The notes under the pieces: generated by a model | What the model was told of the DNA's origin: nothing | The model's database searches: none | What the model saw: the letters and a program-made list of their open reading frames with translations, nothing else | Assembly (NCBI GenBank): GCA_009783495.1 | Contig: WRDJ01000043.1 | Span: 1-6,336, forward strand | From: Clostridiales bacterium | Lineage (GTDB): Bacteria; Bacillota; Dehalobacteriia; UBA4068 | DNA: 6,336 nucleotides | Direction: 5' to 3' | In this document: positions 1 through 5,490 of the stretch, piece after piece | How positions within the stretch are numbered: the first letter of the stretch is position 1 | How the letters are laid out: the number at the start of each line of letters is the position of its first letter | Position numbers and translations under genes: made by a program

Positions 1-1
1 C

Positions 2-1471
2 GGCGGCGTGGCGGGTTATGCTAAGCGCAGCAGTCTGGAAAACTGCTATGCCCTTGGCGAAGTCAGCGAAATAGGCACAATAGTATTTGCCGTTAGCGGG
101 GGTGCAGGCGGCGTGGCGGGCAGCGTTGATTACAGCAGCCTGGAAAACTGTTACTTTGTAGGATCCGTCAAGGGCGGGCAAAGCGTTGGCGGCGTTGCGG
201 GTTCGGCTGCCGGCAGCATGAAAAATTGTTATTCCGAAGCCACGGTCAGCGGCGATTTAATGGTTGGCGGCGTTGTGGGATGGTTTGGCGAGGGCAGCAT
301 GGAAAACTGCTATGCCACAGGCGCGGTCAGCGGCCAAAGCTATGTCGGCGGCGTGGCGGGCGAGGTTTACAGCTATATTGTCGGTGACAGCGTGGAAAAC
401 TGTTACGCTACGGGCAATGTCAGCGGTGCAGGCAATGTTGGCGGCGTGGCCGGCTTACTTCAAGGCAACATCGTTATGAAAAATTGTTATGCCACAGGCA
501 ATGTCAGCGGTGCAGGCAATGTTGGCGGCGTGGCGGGCAATGTCAGCGGCGGCATGACAGACTGTTACGCTACAGGCAATGTCAGCGGCGAGTATAATGT
601 CGGCGGCGTGGCGGGTTATGTCTCAGGCTCGGCGGCGGCCAACTCTGAAGGCGACATCTTAGCGGTGTTCAGCGGCAGTGTGGAAAATTGTTACGCCACG
701 GGCAAGGTCAGCGGCGCAGACCGTGTTGGCGGCGTGGTTGGCTCGGTTGATGGTTACTATTATGAGGGATACCTTTACATAGGCAGCGTGACAAACTGCG
801 CGGCTTTCAATTCCAGCGTGACCGGCACAGAGCATGTGGGCGGCGTGGTCGGCATGGTTTCCGGCCTCTATGGCAGCGTGGAAAAATGTTTCGCTACATG
901 CGATGTAACCGGCAAAGATTTTGTCGGCGGAGTGGTGGGGCGGATCGTTAATGCTGGTGCGGTTGCAAACTGCTATGCCACCGGGAATGTCACAGGCGAG
1001 CGGTTGGTTGGCGGCGTAGCGGGCCAGGTGAACGGCGGCAGTTTGGCAAACAGCTATGCCACGGGCGCTGTGGCAGGGATAAGGGAAGTCGGCGGCGTGG
1101 CGGGCGAGGTTTGGGAAAGCGGCAGCATGACCAACTGCGTGGCGCTCAACCCCAGCGTGACAGGAAATGAATATACGGGGCGCGTGACGTCGGTGGCGTT
1201 CTACAACCCCGACCCGATTTACAAAGATGCGGTAATATCCGGCAACGCGGCTTTTTCCGGCTTGATGATTACGCCGCTGTATGAAAACGGCATACCCAGA
1301 ACTCTTGACAAAGGCGCGAATAAAGTTGACGGCGTGGACATCAGCGCGGTGCAAATTCTCGCTGACGGCACCTTGGGCGGGTGCTTCACGGCGGAAAACG
1401 GCTGGACGGTGGAGAACGGCAAGCTGCCCGGCCTCGGCGCGGCGGTTGATCTGCCCGCGCATATAAAATAA
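2..1471 (+). CDS. GLUG-repeat surface/secreted protein, 5'-truncated by window edge
   Basis: The reading frame is open from base 2, so the gene starts outside the window; 489 residues of its C-terminal part are visible. The GTG at base 8 is only a repeat-internal valine, not a start. About 13 imperfect units of roughly 26-42 residues follow one another, each built around VGGVAG, then a G-S-hydrophobic-x-N-C-Y-A-T-G segment and V-S/T-G. This is the GLUG motif arrangement (Pfam Glug) known from large bacterial surface proteins and adhesins, thought to form stacked beta structure. After about base 1140 the repeats decay into a non-repetitive C-terminus with a GWTVENGKLPGL segment, often seen ending such proteins. 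There is no LPxTG motif and no C-terminal membrane helix, so attachment, if any, must lie in the unseen N-terminal part. The role in adhesion is inferred from the family. A terminator follows at 1638-1669. Confidence 0.88.
   Translation, partial: GGVAGYAKRSSLENCYALGEVSEIGTIVFAVSGGAGGVAGSVDYSSLENCYFVGSVKGGQSVGGVAGSAAGSMKNCYSEATVSGDLMVGGVVGWFGEGSMENCYATGAVSGQSYVGGVAGEVYSYIVGDSVENCYATGNVSGAGNVGGVAGLLQGNIVMKNCYATGNVSGAGNVGGVAGNVSGGMTDCYATGNVSGEYNVGGVAGYVSGSAAANSEGDILAVFSGSVENCYATGKVSGADRVGGVVGSVDGYYYEGYLYIGSVTNCAAFNSSVTGTEHVGGVVGMVSGLYGSVEKCFATCDVTGKDFVGGVVGRIVNAGAVANCYATGNVTGERLVGGVAGQVNGGSLANSYATGAVAGIREVGGVAGEVWESGSMTNCVALNPSVTGNEYTGRVTSVAFYNPDPIYKDAVISGNAAFSGLMITPLYENGIPRTLDKGANKVDGVDISAVQILADGTLGGCFTAENGWTVENGKLPGLGAAVDLPAHIK
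413..534 (+). repeat. Two exact 38-nt copies inside the GLUG repeat array
   Basis: Bases 413-450 and 497-534 are identical over 38 nt, offset by 84 nt (28 codons), and both are in frame, encoding GNVSGAGNVGGVA. Other units are similar in protein but diverge more in DNA. The exact match therefore points to a recent unit duplication or gene conversion within the array. Confidence 0.9.
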
Positions 1472-1517
1472 CAGCGCGAACCGGGAAACGAAAAGCCTGA
1501 CTGCGCTAAGCTTCTCT

Positions 1518-1556
1518 TTTACAGGGGTTGCCGCCAAATGCGGCAACCCCTGTAAA
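1518..1556. repeat. Perfect 17-bp hairpin without a U-tract
   Basis: Arms 1518-1534 and 1540-1556 are perfectly complementary, with a 5-base CAAAT loop (1535-1539). The stem contains CAGGGGTTGCCGC. Neither strand has a T-run after the hairpin: GCAACTCTC follows on the plus strand and AGAGAAGC on the minus strand. It therefore does not look like a standard intrinsic terminator. It lies 46 nt after the GLUG stop codon and could stabilise the mRNA 3' end or be a REP-like palindrome. The role is unknown. Confidence 0.85.
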
Positions 1557-1560
1557 GCAA

Positions 1561-1590
1561 CTCTCTCTCCCGGGGAAGGGTTGGGGGGTG
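1561..1590. repeat. Fragment resembling a widely dispersed intergenic sequence
   Basis: The stretch with CTCTCCCGGGGAAGGGTTGG resembles a sequence found in intergenic DNA of many unrelated bacteria. It is recognisable by its spurious translations: N-P-S-P-G-E on the minus strand and S-L-P-G-K-G-W-G on the plus strand. It abuts the hairpin at 1518-1556. The assignment rests on remembered pattern only, with no search. Confidence 0.4.
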
Positions 1591-1637
1591 GAAAAAACAG
1601 AAACAAGAGGGAAGAGGCAACAGGCAGCAAAAATCAG

Positions 1638-1669
1638 GAACCGGGCCCAAAAGGCCGGGTTCTTTTTTT
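1638..1669 (+). terminator. Intrinsic terminator after the GLUG gene
   Basis: The stem pairs 1638-1642 with 1658-1662 and 1644-1647 with 1653-1656, with one G-G mismatch (1643/1657) and a CAAAA loop. Seven T residues follow directly (1663-1669). The hairpin and T-run together are a standard Rho-independent terminator. It lies 167 nt after the GLUG stop and separates that gene from dacF. Confidence 0.85.
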
Positions 1670-1697
1670 GTCATAACTTGGCAGGGATGGACATAAA
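1668..1697 (+). promoter_or_regulatory. Candidate sigma-A promoter for dacF
   Basis: TTGTCA (1668-1673, 5 of 6 consensus bases) and CATAAA (1692-1697, 4 of 6) are 18 bp apart, between the upstream terminator and the dacF Shine-Dalgarno site (1714-1720). The -35 overlaps the end of the terminator T-run. A terminator just upstream means dacF needs its own promoter, but the -10 is weak and TTGGCA (1678-1683) is an alternative -35 without a good partner. Confidence 0.35.
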
Positions 1698-1729
1698 TTT
1701 TAACAAGCTATTTAAGGGGGCCTGATTTT

Positions 1730-2890
1730 ATGAAAAACAAAAAACTTCCGCTCGTATTATTGCTTCTCGCTTTGGTCTTTGCCCTGAGCTTCGGCACTTT
1801 GCCGGCTGTCGCGGTTACTGAGGACATTCTGAACATCAAGGCGCTTTCCTGCGTCCTGATGGACGGCAAAACCGGTGAGGTGCTTTATCAGCAAAGCCCT
1901 GACTTGCGCTGTTATCCCGCCAGCGTCACCAAGATCATGACTTTGGTGCTGGCGCTGGAAGCGGTGGCGCAGGGCAGGGTTAATGTGGAGGACATGGTGA
2001 CGACCAGCGCCGAGGCCGCGGCCATGGGCGGCTCGCAGGTCTATCTATTCGAGGGGGAAACGCGAAGCCTGCGTGAAATGCTCGTCGCGGTGGCGGTCGG
2101 CTCGGGCAACGACGCTTCCGTGGCGGTGGCGGAGTTTATCGGCGGCAGCCTAAACGGCTTCATGGAGCTGATGAACAAGCGCGCCGGTGAGCTGGGCATG
2201 ACCAATACCTGCTTCACCAACCCGCACGGCCTGCACGACGAAGGGCATTATACCACCGCCGGGGATTTGGCGAAGCTGGCTTATCACGCCCTCAGCGTGC
2301 CGCTTTTTCTCGAATATACCTCAATCTACGAATATCAGTTCAGGCCGGATCCCAAGCCGCTGGTGCTGTGGAACTCCAACCGGCTGCTCAAATGGTTTGA
2401 CGGCGTGGACGGCATGAAAACCGGCTTCACCCAGGAATCGGGGTATAATTTGGTGGCCACCGCCGAGCGCGACGGCCTGCGGCTGATTTCCGTCTATCTG
2501 GGCGGGGAGGATTCCAATACGCGCTTCACCGAATCCATGAAGCTGCTCAATTACGGCTTCAGCCAATATGAATATGTCAACCTCTATAAGGCGGGGGACG
2601 TTCTGGGCGAGGTCAAGGTGAACAAGGGCGCGCAGGATTCGGTAACCTTGGTGGCGGGCAAGGACGTGGGCGTTTTGCAGAAAAAGGGCGAGCAGAGCGA
2701 GCTCACGGCCCGGCTCGTCCACAGGCCATATCTGAACGCGCCGGTGAAAAAAGGCGACGCGGTGGGCGAGATCGTCGTCCTGAAAAACGGCCTGGAGCTG
2801 GAGCGCGCGCCGCTTCTGGCGGGGGAGGACGTGGCCAAGGGCACCTGGATGCGCCAAATCAAAAAGCTGATAACCGGGATAACTTTTTGA
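1730..2890 (+). CDS. dacF: D-alanyl-D-alanine carboxypeptidase (PBP5/DacF family, peptidase S11)
   Basis: The enzyme removes the terminal D-alanine from peptidoglycan stem pentapeptides outside the membrane, which limits cross-linking. The 386-residue length is normal for the family. A signal peptide is clear: K-N-K-K, a hydrophobic run at about 7-22, and a likely cleavage site after A-V-A at residue 28. The catalytic motifs are all present: SVTK at 65-68 (nucleophile Ser65, Lys68), SGN at 125-127 and KTG at 230-232. Residues from about 285 to 375 fit the PBP5 C-terminal beta domain, and the end (about 373-386, WMRQIKKLITGITF) fits an amphipathic membrane-associating helix. The start ATG has AAGGGGG at 1714-1720 with a 9-nt spacing. 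The gene stands alone between two terminators. The symbol dacF is a family-level choice; dacB-like naming is equally possible. In spore formers such enzymes may act in vegetative wall or spore cortex, which cannot be decided here. Confidence 0.93.
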   Translation: MKNKKLPLVLLLLALVFALSFGTLPAVAVTEDILNIKALSCVLMDGKTGEVLYQQSPDLRCYPASVTKIMTLVLALEAVAQGRVNVEDMVTTSAEAAAMGGSQVYLFEGETRSLREMLVAVAVGSGNDASVAVAEFIGGSLNGFMELMNKRAGELGMTNTCFTNPHGLHDEGHYTTAGDLAKLAYHALSVPLFLEYTSIYEYQFRPDPKPLVLWNSNRLLKWFDGVDGMKTGFTQESGYNLVATAERDGLRLISVYLGGEDSNTRFTESMKLLNYGFSQYEYVNLYKAGDVLGEVKVNKGAQDSVTLVAGKDVGVLQKKGEQSELTARLVHRPYLNAPVKKGDAVGEIVVLKNGLELERAPLLAGEDVAKGTWMRQIKKLITGITF

Positions 2891-2918
2891 GGGAGTTTGA
2901 GTTTGTAACGGCAGCGTG

Positions 2919-2967
2919 AATATCATCATTTATCTTGTCAAATGACAGGATAAATGATGATATTTTT
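2919..2967 (+). terminator. Intrinsic terminator after dacF
   Basis: Arms 2919-2940 and 2943-2964 pair over 22 positions with a single G-T wobble. They are AT-rich (ATATCATCATTTATC in the left arm) and end in a run of five T (2963-2967). Only AA separates the arms, so the innermost pairs must open to form a loop. The hairpin starts 28 nt after the dacF stop. The minus strand lacks a T-run, so it works mainly in the plus direction. Confidence 0.82.
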
Positions 2968-3023
2968 GTGCGGTGACGGGGCCGATCACACCGTCGGGCG
3001 AAGAATATAAATTCCTGAAAGAC

Positions 3024-3056
3024 GAGATCCTTCGCTGCGCTCAGGATGACGGGAGA
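3024..3056. repeat. Fragment of a widely dispersed short palindromic sequence
   Basis: The core GATCCTTCGCTGCGCTCAGG followed by ATGAC contains ATCCT/AGGAT inverted ends around TCGCTGCGCTC. Its minus-strand translation, V-I-L-S-A-A-K-D-L, is a familiar spurious peptide seen in intergenic calls from many bacterial genomes. It is non-coding. The identification is by remembered pattern, and copy number in this genome is unknown. Confidence 0.5.
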
Positions 3057-3076
3057 GGGGAAGAACGGATTGCGCC

Positions 3077-3105
3077 TTGACAAGAAGAGGCCCGCGCCAT
3101 ATACT
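3077..3105 (+). promoter_or_regulatory. Strong sigma-A promoter for the 124-aa gene-thyX-rlmB operon
   Basis: TTGACA (3077-3082, perfect) and TATACT (3100-3105, 5 of 6) are separated by the optimal 17 bp, giving a start near 3112 and a leader of about 90 nt. No terminator is visible between here and the end of rlmB, so the transcript can cover all three genes. A TATAAT at 3180-3185 is too close to the Shine-Dalgarno site to be a useful -10. Confidence 0.78.
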
Positions 3106-3202
3106 TTTCAATGGGGGATATGCAAGTTTCCCTGCGGGCGGCAAGGAGCAGGCATTGATGGGTTAATGAGAAAGATTTATATAATGCGGAGGTGAATATC
3201 AT

Positions 3203-3577
3203 ATGCAGGCTTTTAGAAACATAGTTGTAAAAGATAAAACATTCCTATGGACATATATTTTTGATGATGACGATTTGCAGATTGATTCAAACATCATAAT
3301 AAAAGACTGTGATAGAAAAGGTAAATTGGTGATCCAGTTGCTCAATCCTAACAGGAATGAACACGGTTATTGCCCGTTCAATATGGGCTTACCTGCTTTG
3401 AAAGATTCCGAGGAAGTTGTAATTAACCTTAACCGGCCTAAATATATAGCAGAAATATTGGAGCATATCTTGGATTGCTATTTGCATGACGATGGATTTA
3501 ACACTACAGGGCATTATGATGGATTAAAAATATTGACCGAAATGGGTTATGTTTTTAATTATCATTTAACGGTATAG
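3203..3577 (+). CDS. Hypothetical protein, 124 aa, AT-rich
   Basis: I do not recognise the family. The start is well supported: GGAGGTG at 3188-3194 lies 8 nt before the ATG, and a strong promoter lies upstream. The product is small, acidic and soluble-looking, without a signal peptide or membrane helix. Visible points are an acidic run D21-D24, an I/V-rich segment at 31-46 (IIIKDC, then KLVIQLL), a probable amphipathic helix at about 80-94 (KYIAEILEHILDCYL) and two cysteines spaced through the middle (C36, C57) plus C92. Base composition is unlike its neighbours: 3241-3300 has 17 G+C of 60, against 41 of 60 in thyX at 4201-4260, which suggests transfer. It precedes thyX by 63 nt with no terminator between them. 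Small, acidic, AT-rich orphan proteins are sometimes immunity proteins or phage-derived; neither is shown here. Confidence 0.8.
   Translation: MQAFRNIVVKDKTFLWTYIFDDDDLQIDSNIIIKDCDRKGKLVIQLLNPNRNEHGYCPFNMGLPALKDSEEVVINLNRPKYIAEILEHILDCYLHDDGFNTTGHYDGLKILTEMGYVFNYHLTV
3533..3562 (+). promoter_or_regulatory. Weak candidate internal promoter for thyX
   Basis: TTGACC (3533-3538, 5 of 6) and AATTAT (3557-3562, 4 of 6) are 18 bp apart, within the last codons of the 124-aa gene. It would start transcription near 3569, about 70 nt before thyX, so thyX could be expressed without the accessory gene. The surrounding DNA is AT-rich, so chance matches are likely. Confidence 0.25.
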
Positions 3578-3640
3578 GCTGGTAATGCGCACCATCAACA
3601 AACACATAATCAAAATTCTCAAATCAAAGGAGTTTCAAAC

Positions 3641-4360
3641 ATGACTGAAAAAGCAGTTCCCAAGGTGAGACTTTTAACTTATACGCCGGAGCCGGAAAAG
3701 ACGGTGGCCGCCGCCGCCCGGCTTTGCTATTCCGAGCAAAGCGCGGGTGAGCTTTTGCGGGAATTTTCCGACGAACAGGCGGAGCGCTTTCTGGGGAAGC
3801 TGGTGAGCATTGGGCATTATTCGCCTTTTGAGCACGCCTCCTTCACCTTCGCCGTGGACGGGGTGAGCCGGGCGCTTTCCCATCAGCTGGTGCGCCACCG
3901 CGCCGGGGTCTCCTTCAGCCAGAAATCCCAGCGTTATGTCAAAGAGAGTCAGTTTGAATATATCAAGCCGGGTTCTCTTGCCAAAAACCCGGCTTTAAGC
4001 GAAGAGTTCGACGGATTGATGGCGCTTTTGCAGGAGAAATACCGGGATTGGCTTTCCGCCGGAGTTCCCGCCGAGGATGCGCGTTATATCCTGCCCAACG
4101 CCGCCGCCACCAACCTGGTGGTGACGATGAATGCCCGCAGCCTGCTGCACTTTTTCTCGCTGCGCTGCTGCGTTCGCGCGCAATGGGAGATTCGCGCGCT
4201 GGCTTGCGCCATGCGGCGGCTGGTGAAAGAGGTGGCGCCGCTTTTGTTCGCCAAGGCCGGCCCCAGCTGCGTTTCCCGCGGGATTTGCTTCGAGGGGGCC
4301 ATGAGCTGCGGCGCGGCACCGCTTTTGGGTGCTCCGGAGGAAGGCGGCTCGCATGAATGA
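3641..4360 (+). CDS. thyX: Flavin-dependent thymidylate synthase ThyX
   Basis: ThyX makes dTMP from dUMP using FAD, NADPH and methylene-tetrahydrofolate in the cytoplasm, and the active enzyme is a homotetramer. The 239-residue length fits the family. The ThyX signature is at residues 85-96: RHR (85-87), then eight residues, then Ser96 (RHRAGVSFSQKS), followed by QRY. The usual signature is RHR-x7-S, so this copy carries one extra residue. Other family marks are SPFEHASFTF (61-70), DARYILPNA (146-154), MNARSLLHFFSLR (163-175) with AQWEIR (180-185), and a C-terminal cysteine segment (C210, C216, C223). The start ATG has AAAGGAG at 3626-3632 with an 8-nt spacing. The gene overlaps rlmB by 8 nt, suggesting translational coupling. 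A ThyX-using organism usually lacks or supplements ThyA, which cannot be checked here. Confidence 0.95.
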   Translation: MTEKAVPKVRLLTYTPEPEKTVAAAARLCYSEQSAGELLREFSDEQAERFLGKLVSIGHYSPFEHASFTFAVDGVSRALSHQLVRHRAGVSFSQKSQRYVKESQFEYIKPGSLAKNPALSEEFDGLMALLQEKYRDWLSAGVPAEDARYILPNAAATNLVVTMNARSLLHFFSLRCCVRAQWEIRALACAMRRLVKEVAPLLFAKAGPSCVSRGICFEGAMSCGAAPLLGAPEEGGSHE

Positions 4361-5081
4361 AATGATTTGCGGCAAAAACAGCGTGCTGGAGGCGCTCAAA
4401 GGCGGACGCGCGGTCAGCCGCGTTTTTCTGGCGCAGGGGATAGACCGGGCTTTTGTGCGCCAGGTAATAGAACTGTGCCGCGAAAAAGGGGTGCCTTATC
4501 TGAAAATCCCCCGGCCGCAGCTGGAGAAGCTGGCCGGGGCGGATAACCGGGGGGTGGCGGCGGAGATCGCCGCGGCGGAATATGTGGAGACGGCGGATAT
4601 CCTGCGGGCGGCCAAAGAAAAGGGCGAGCCGCCTTTGCTCTTGATCCTGGCTGAGGTGGAAGACCCGCATAATCTGGGGGCGGTCATGCGCACGGCCCTC
4701 TGCGCCGGCGCTCACGGGATCATCATCCCTAAGCGGCGTTCGGCCACACTCAACCAGACCGTGGCCAAGGTTTCCGCCGGGGCGGTGGAGCATTTGCCGG
4801 TGGCCAGGGTGGCGAATCTTGTTGCCGCCGTCGCGGAATTACAGGAGGCCGGGCTGTGGGTGGTGGCCGCCGATATGCGCGGCGCTCCCCTCTGGGAAGT
4901 GGATTTAACCGGCCCTCTGGCCATCGTGCTGGGCGGCGAGGGCGCGGGCATTGCGCCGCTCTTGCTCTCCAAATGCGATTTCAAGGCCTCGATCCCTATG
5001 CGCGGGCCGCTTTCCTCGCTCAATGTTTCGGCGGCGGCGGCGGTCTTTCTCTATGAAGCGGCGCGGCGGCGGCGTGGATGA
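4353..5081 (+). CDS. rlmB: 23S rRNA (guanosine-2'-O-)-methyltransferase RlmB (TrmH/SpoU family)
   Basis: The enzyme transfers a methyl group from S-adenosylmethionine to a ribose 2'-O in rRNA; the E. coli namesake acts on G2251 of 23S rRNA. The 242 residues contain an N-terminal RNA-binding substrate domain (about 3-80, ICGKNSVLEAL at 5-15) and a SPOUT methylase domain with the trefoil-knot motifs. Motif 1 is EDPHNLGAVMRTA (103-115, Asn107 and Arg113), motif 2 is VLGGEGAGI (192-200) and motif 3 is IPMRGPLSSLNVSAA (214-228, Asn224). I chose ATG 4353 because it matches the family's N-terminus and has AGGAAGG at 4338-4344; a GTG at 4329 would add eight atypical residues. The last 8 nt of thyX (ATGAATGA) overlap this start. 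Related TrmH-family members can modify other sites, so the exact rRNA position is inferred. Confidence 0.92.
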   Translation: MNEMICGKNSVLEALKGGRAVSRVFLAQGIDRAFVRQVIELCREKGVPYLKIPRPQLEKLAGADNRGVAAEIAAAEYVETADILRAAKEKGEPPLLLILAEVEDPHNLGAVMRTALCAGAHGIIIPKRRSATLNQTVAKVSAGAVEHLPVARVANLVAAVAELQEAGLWVVAADMRGAPLWEVDLTGPLAIVLGGEGAGIAPLLLSKCDFKASIPMRGPLSSLNVSAAAAVFLYEAARRRRG

Positions 5082-5092
5082 GAAAAATTGCG

Positions 5093-5151
5093 GAGGATAA
5101 AAAATAGTGGCATGGGTTATATGAAAACCCATGCCACTATTTTTTATCCTC
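5093..5151. terminator. Bidirectional intrinsic terminator between rlmB and the convergent RHH gene
   Basis: Arms 5093-5118 and 5126-5151 are perfectly complementary over 26 bp, with a 7-base loop (5119-5125). The GC-rich core, TAGTGGCATGGGTT, is flanked by A6 on the left (5099-5104) and T6 on the right (5140-5145), so each strand sees a stem followed by a U-run. It begins 11 nt after the rlmB stop and contains the stop codon of the minus-strand gene. Confidence 0.92.
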
Positions 5152-5310
5152 TTTTGTATCAATGTTATGCAGGGCATATTCGCAGCACTGGACGACTAGG
5201 AAGTTCAGGGACACTCCTTTTGCCTGCGCCACTTCCTGAAGATTTTTTACTAAAGACAGAGGCAGGCGAAAGGTTTTGTTCATCATTTCAGGTTTTTTTA
5301 CGTCAAACAT
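5137..5310 (-). CDS. Small ribbon-helix-helix (Arc/CopG-like) DNA-binding protein, 57 aa
   Basis: The 57-residue product has the ribbon-helix-helix layout: a short strand at about 11-16 (NKTFRL), helix A at about 17-31 (PLSLVKNLQEVAQAK), a G-V-S turn, then helix B at about 34-49 (SLNFLVVQCCEYALHN). Such proteins dimerise and insert the strand pair into the major groove; many are repressors of nearby genes or antitoxins. The start at 5310 is set by AAAGGAG (complement of 5320-5326) with a 9-nt spacing. A longer reading from GTG 5367 is unlikely because codons 2-3 of that version are the TATAAT of the gene's promoter. The last codons (E-D-K-K-stop) lie within the stem of the shared terminator. 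The gene diverges from the TM2 gene, a typical arrangement for a local regulator. No toxin-like partner is evident. Confidence 0.82.
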   Translation of the reverse strand: MFDVKKPEMMNKTFRLPLSLVKNLQEVAQAKGVSLNFLVVQCCEYALHNIDTKEDKK

Positions 5311-5358
5311 AATGAAACGCTCCTTTTTACATATCATTATGAGTACGGAAAGAAAGAT

Positions 5359-5387
5359 ATTATACACATTGTTTTAGCATTTATAAA
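5359..5387 (-). promoter_or_regulatory. Promoter of the RHH gene
   Basis: Read on the minus strand, TTTATA (5387-5382, 4 of 6) and TATAAT (5364-5359, perfect) are 17 bp apart. Transcription would start near 5352, leaving a leader of about 42 nt with the AAAGGAG site. It rules out translation from the upstream GTG at 5367. Confidence 0.65.
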
Positions 5388-5403
5388 AATAAGTGTAAAA
5401 ATA
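5384..5403. repeat. Direct repeat TAAAAATA x2, 12-bp period, over the RHH promoter -35
   Basis: TAAAAATA occurs at 5384-5391 and 5396-5403, 12 bp apart, near one helical turn, and the first copy overlaps the minus-strand -35. Ribbon-helix-helix proteins often bind short repeats spaced by about one turn, so this could be an autoregulatory operator. The AT-rich composition makes chance a real alternative. Confidence 0.35.
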
Positions 5404-5405
5404 GC

Positions 5406-5434
5406 TTGCATATTTACAGTATATGCATTAATAT
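5406..5434 (+). promoter_or_regulatory. Candidate promoter of the TM2 gene
   Basis: TTGCAT (5406-5411) and TAATAT (5429-5434) are 17 bp apart, giving a start near 5441 and a leader of about 50 nt. Both boxes are weak (3 of 6 and 4 of 6). This is the best spaced pair I see upstream of the gene, and it coincides with the 21-bp dyad. Confidence 0.4.
5407..5427. promoter_or_regulatory. 21-bp dyad, possible operator between divergent genes
   Basis: TGCATAT (5407-5413) and ATATGCA (5421-5427) are perfect inverted 7-bp arms around TTACAGT. The dyad covers the -35 and spacer of the candidate TM2 promoter and lies about 20 bp upstream of the RHH promoter -35. A bound dimer here would block the TM2 promoter. 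The small RHH protein is the obvious candidate ligand, but that is inference. Confidence 0.5.
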
Positions 5435-5490
5435 GGAAAATACCATGAGCGGTGAAGCGAATGGAATGATTTTTATTAAGGAGGTCTCGT

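Larger units (their letters stand above)
2891..3202. other. 312-base stretch without an intact gene
   Basis: This stretch holds the dacF terminator (2919-2967), a short coding-looking open frame (2961-3080, plus strand), a dispersed-repeat fragment (3024-3056), a strong promoter (3077-3105) and an approximately 90-nt leader ending in the Shine-Dalgarno site GGAGGTG (3188-3194). The open frame reads V-T-G-P-I-T-P-S-G-E-E-Y-K-F-L-K-D-E-I and then runs into the repeat fragment before a stop at 3078-3080. It has no Shine-Dalgarno site and may be a gene remnant. A 15-codon frame at 3111-3158 in the leader has no Shine-Dalgarno site and is not called. Confidence 0.5.

Noticed and set aside
659..1630. 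Long minus-strand open frame (323 codons) opposite the GLUG gene
   Set aside because: It mirrors the GLUG repeats, crosses the U-less hairpin and the dispersed fragment, and has no family resemblance; it is a composition shadow.
1528..1725. Plus-strand 65-codon open frame before dacF
   Set aside because: It begins inside the hairpin arm and passes through the terminator stem and its T-run, so it is not a plausible gene.
2859..3083. Minus-strand 74-codon open frame with V-I-L-S-A-A-K-D-L
   Set aside because: It is the known type of spurious translation of a dispersed repeat and also runs through the dacF terminator hairpin.
3118..3207. Extra ATATGCA heptamers at 3118-3124 and 3201-3207, like the half-site of the 5407-5427 dyad
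   Set aside because: They are single half-sites with no inverted partner, one covers a start codon, and one or so chance occurrences are expected in this length.
3963..4793. Minus-strand open frame of 276 codons across thyX and rlmB
   Set aside because: It is antisense to two clear conserved genes, rich in Arg/Pro/His as expected for a GC-rich shadow, and has no Shine-Dalgarno site or motif.
5311..5367. Longer N-terminus for the RHH protein (19 extra residues from GTG 5367)
   Set aside because: It overlaps the TATAAT of the likely promoter, while ATG 5310 has a well-placed AAAGGAG.
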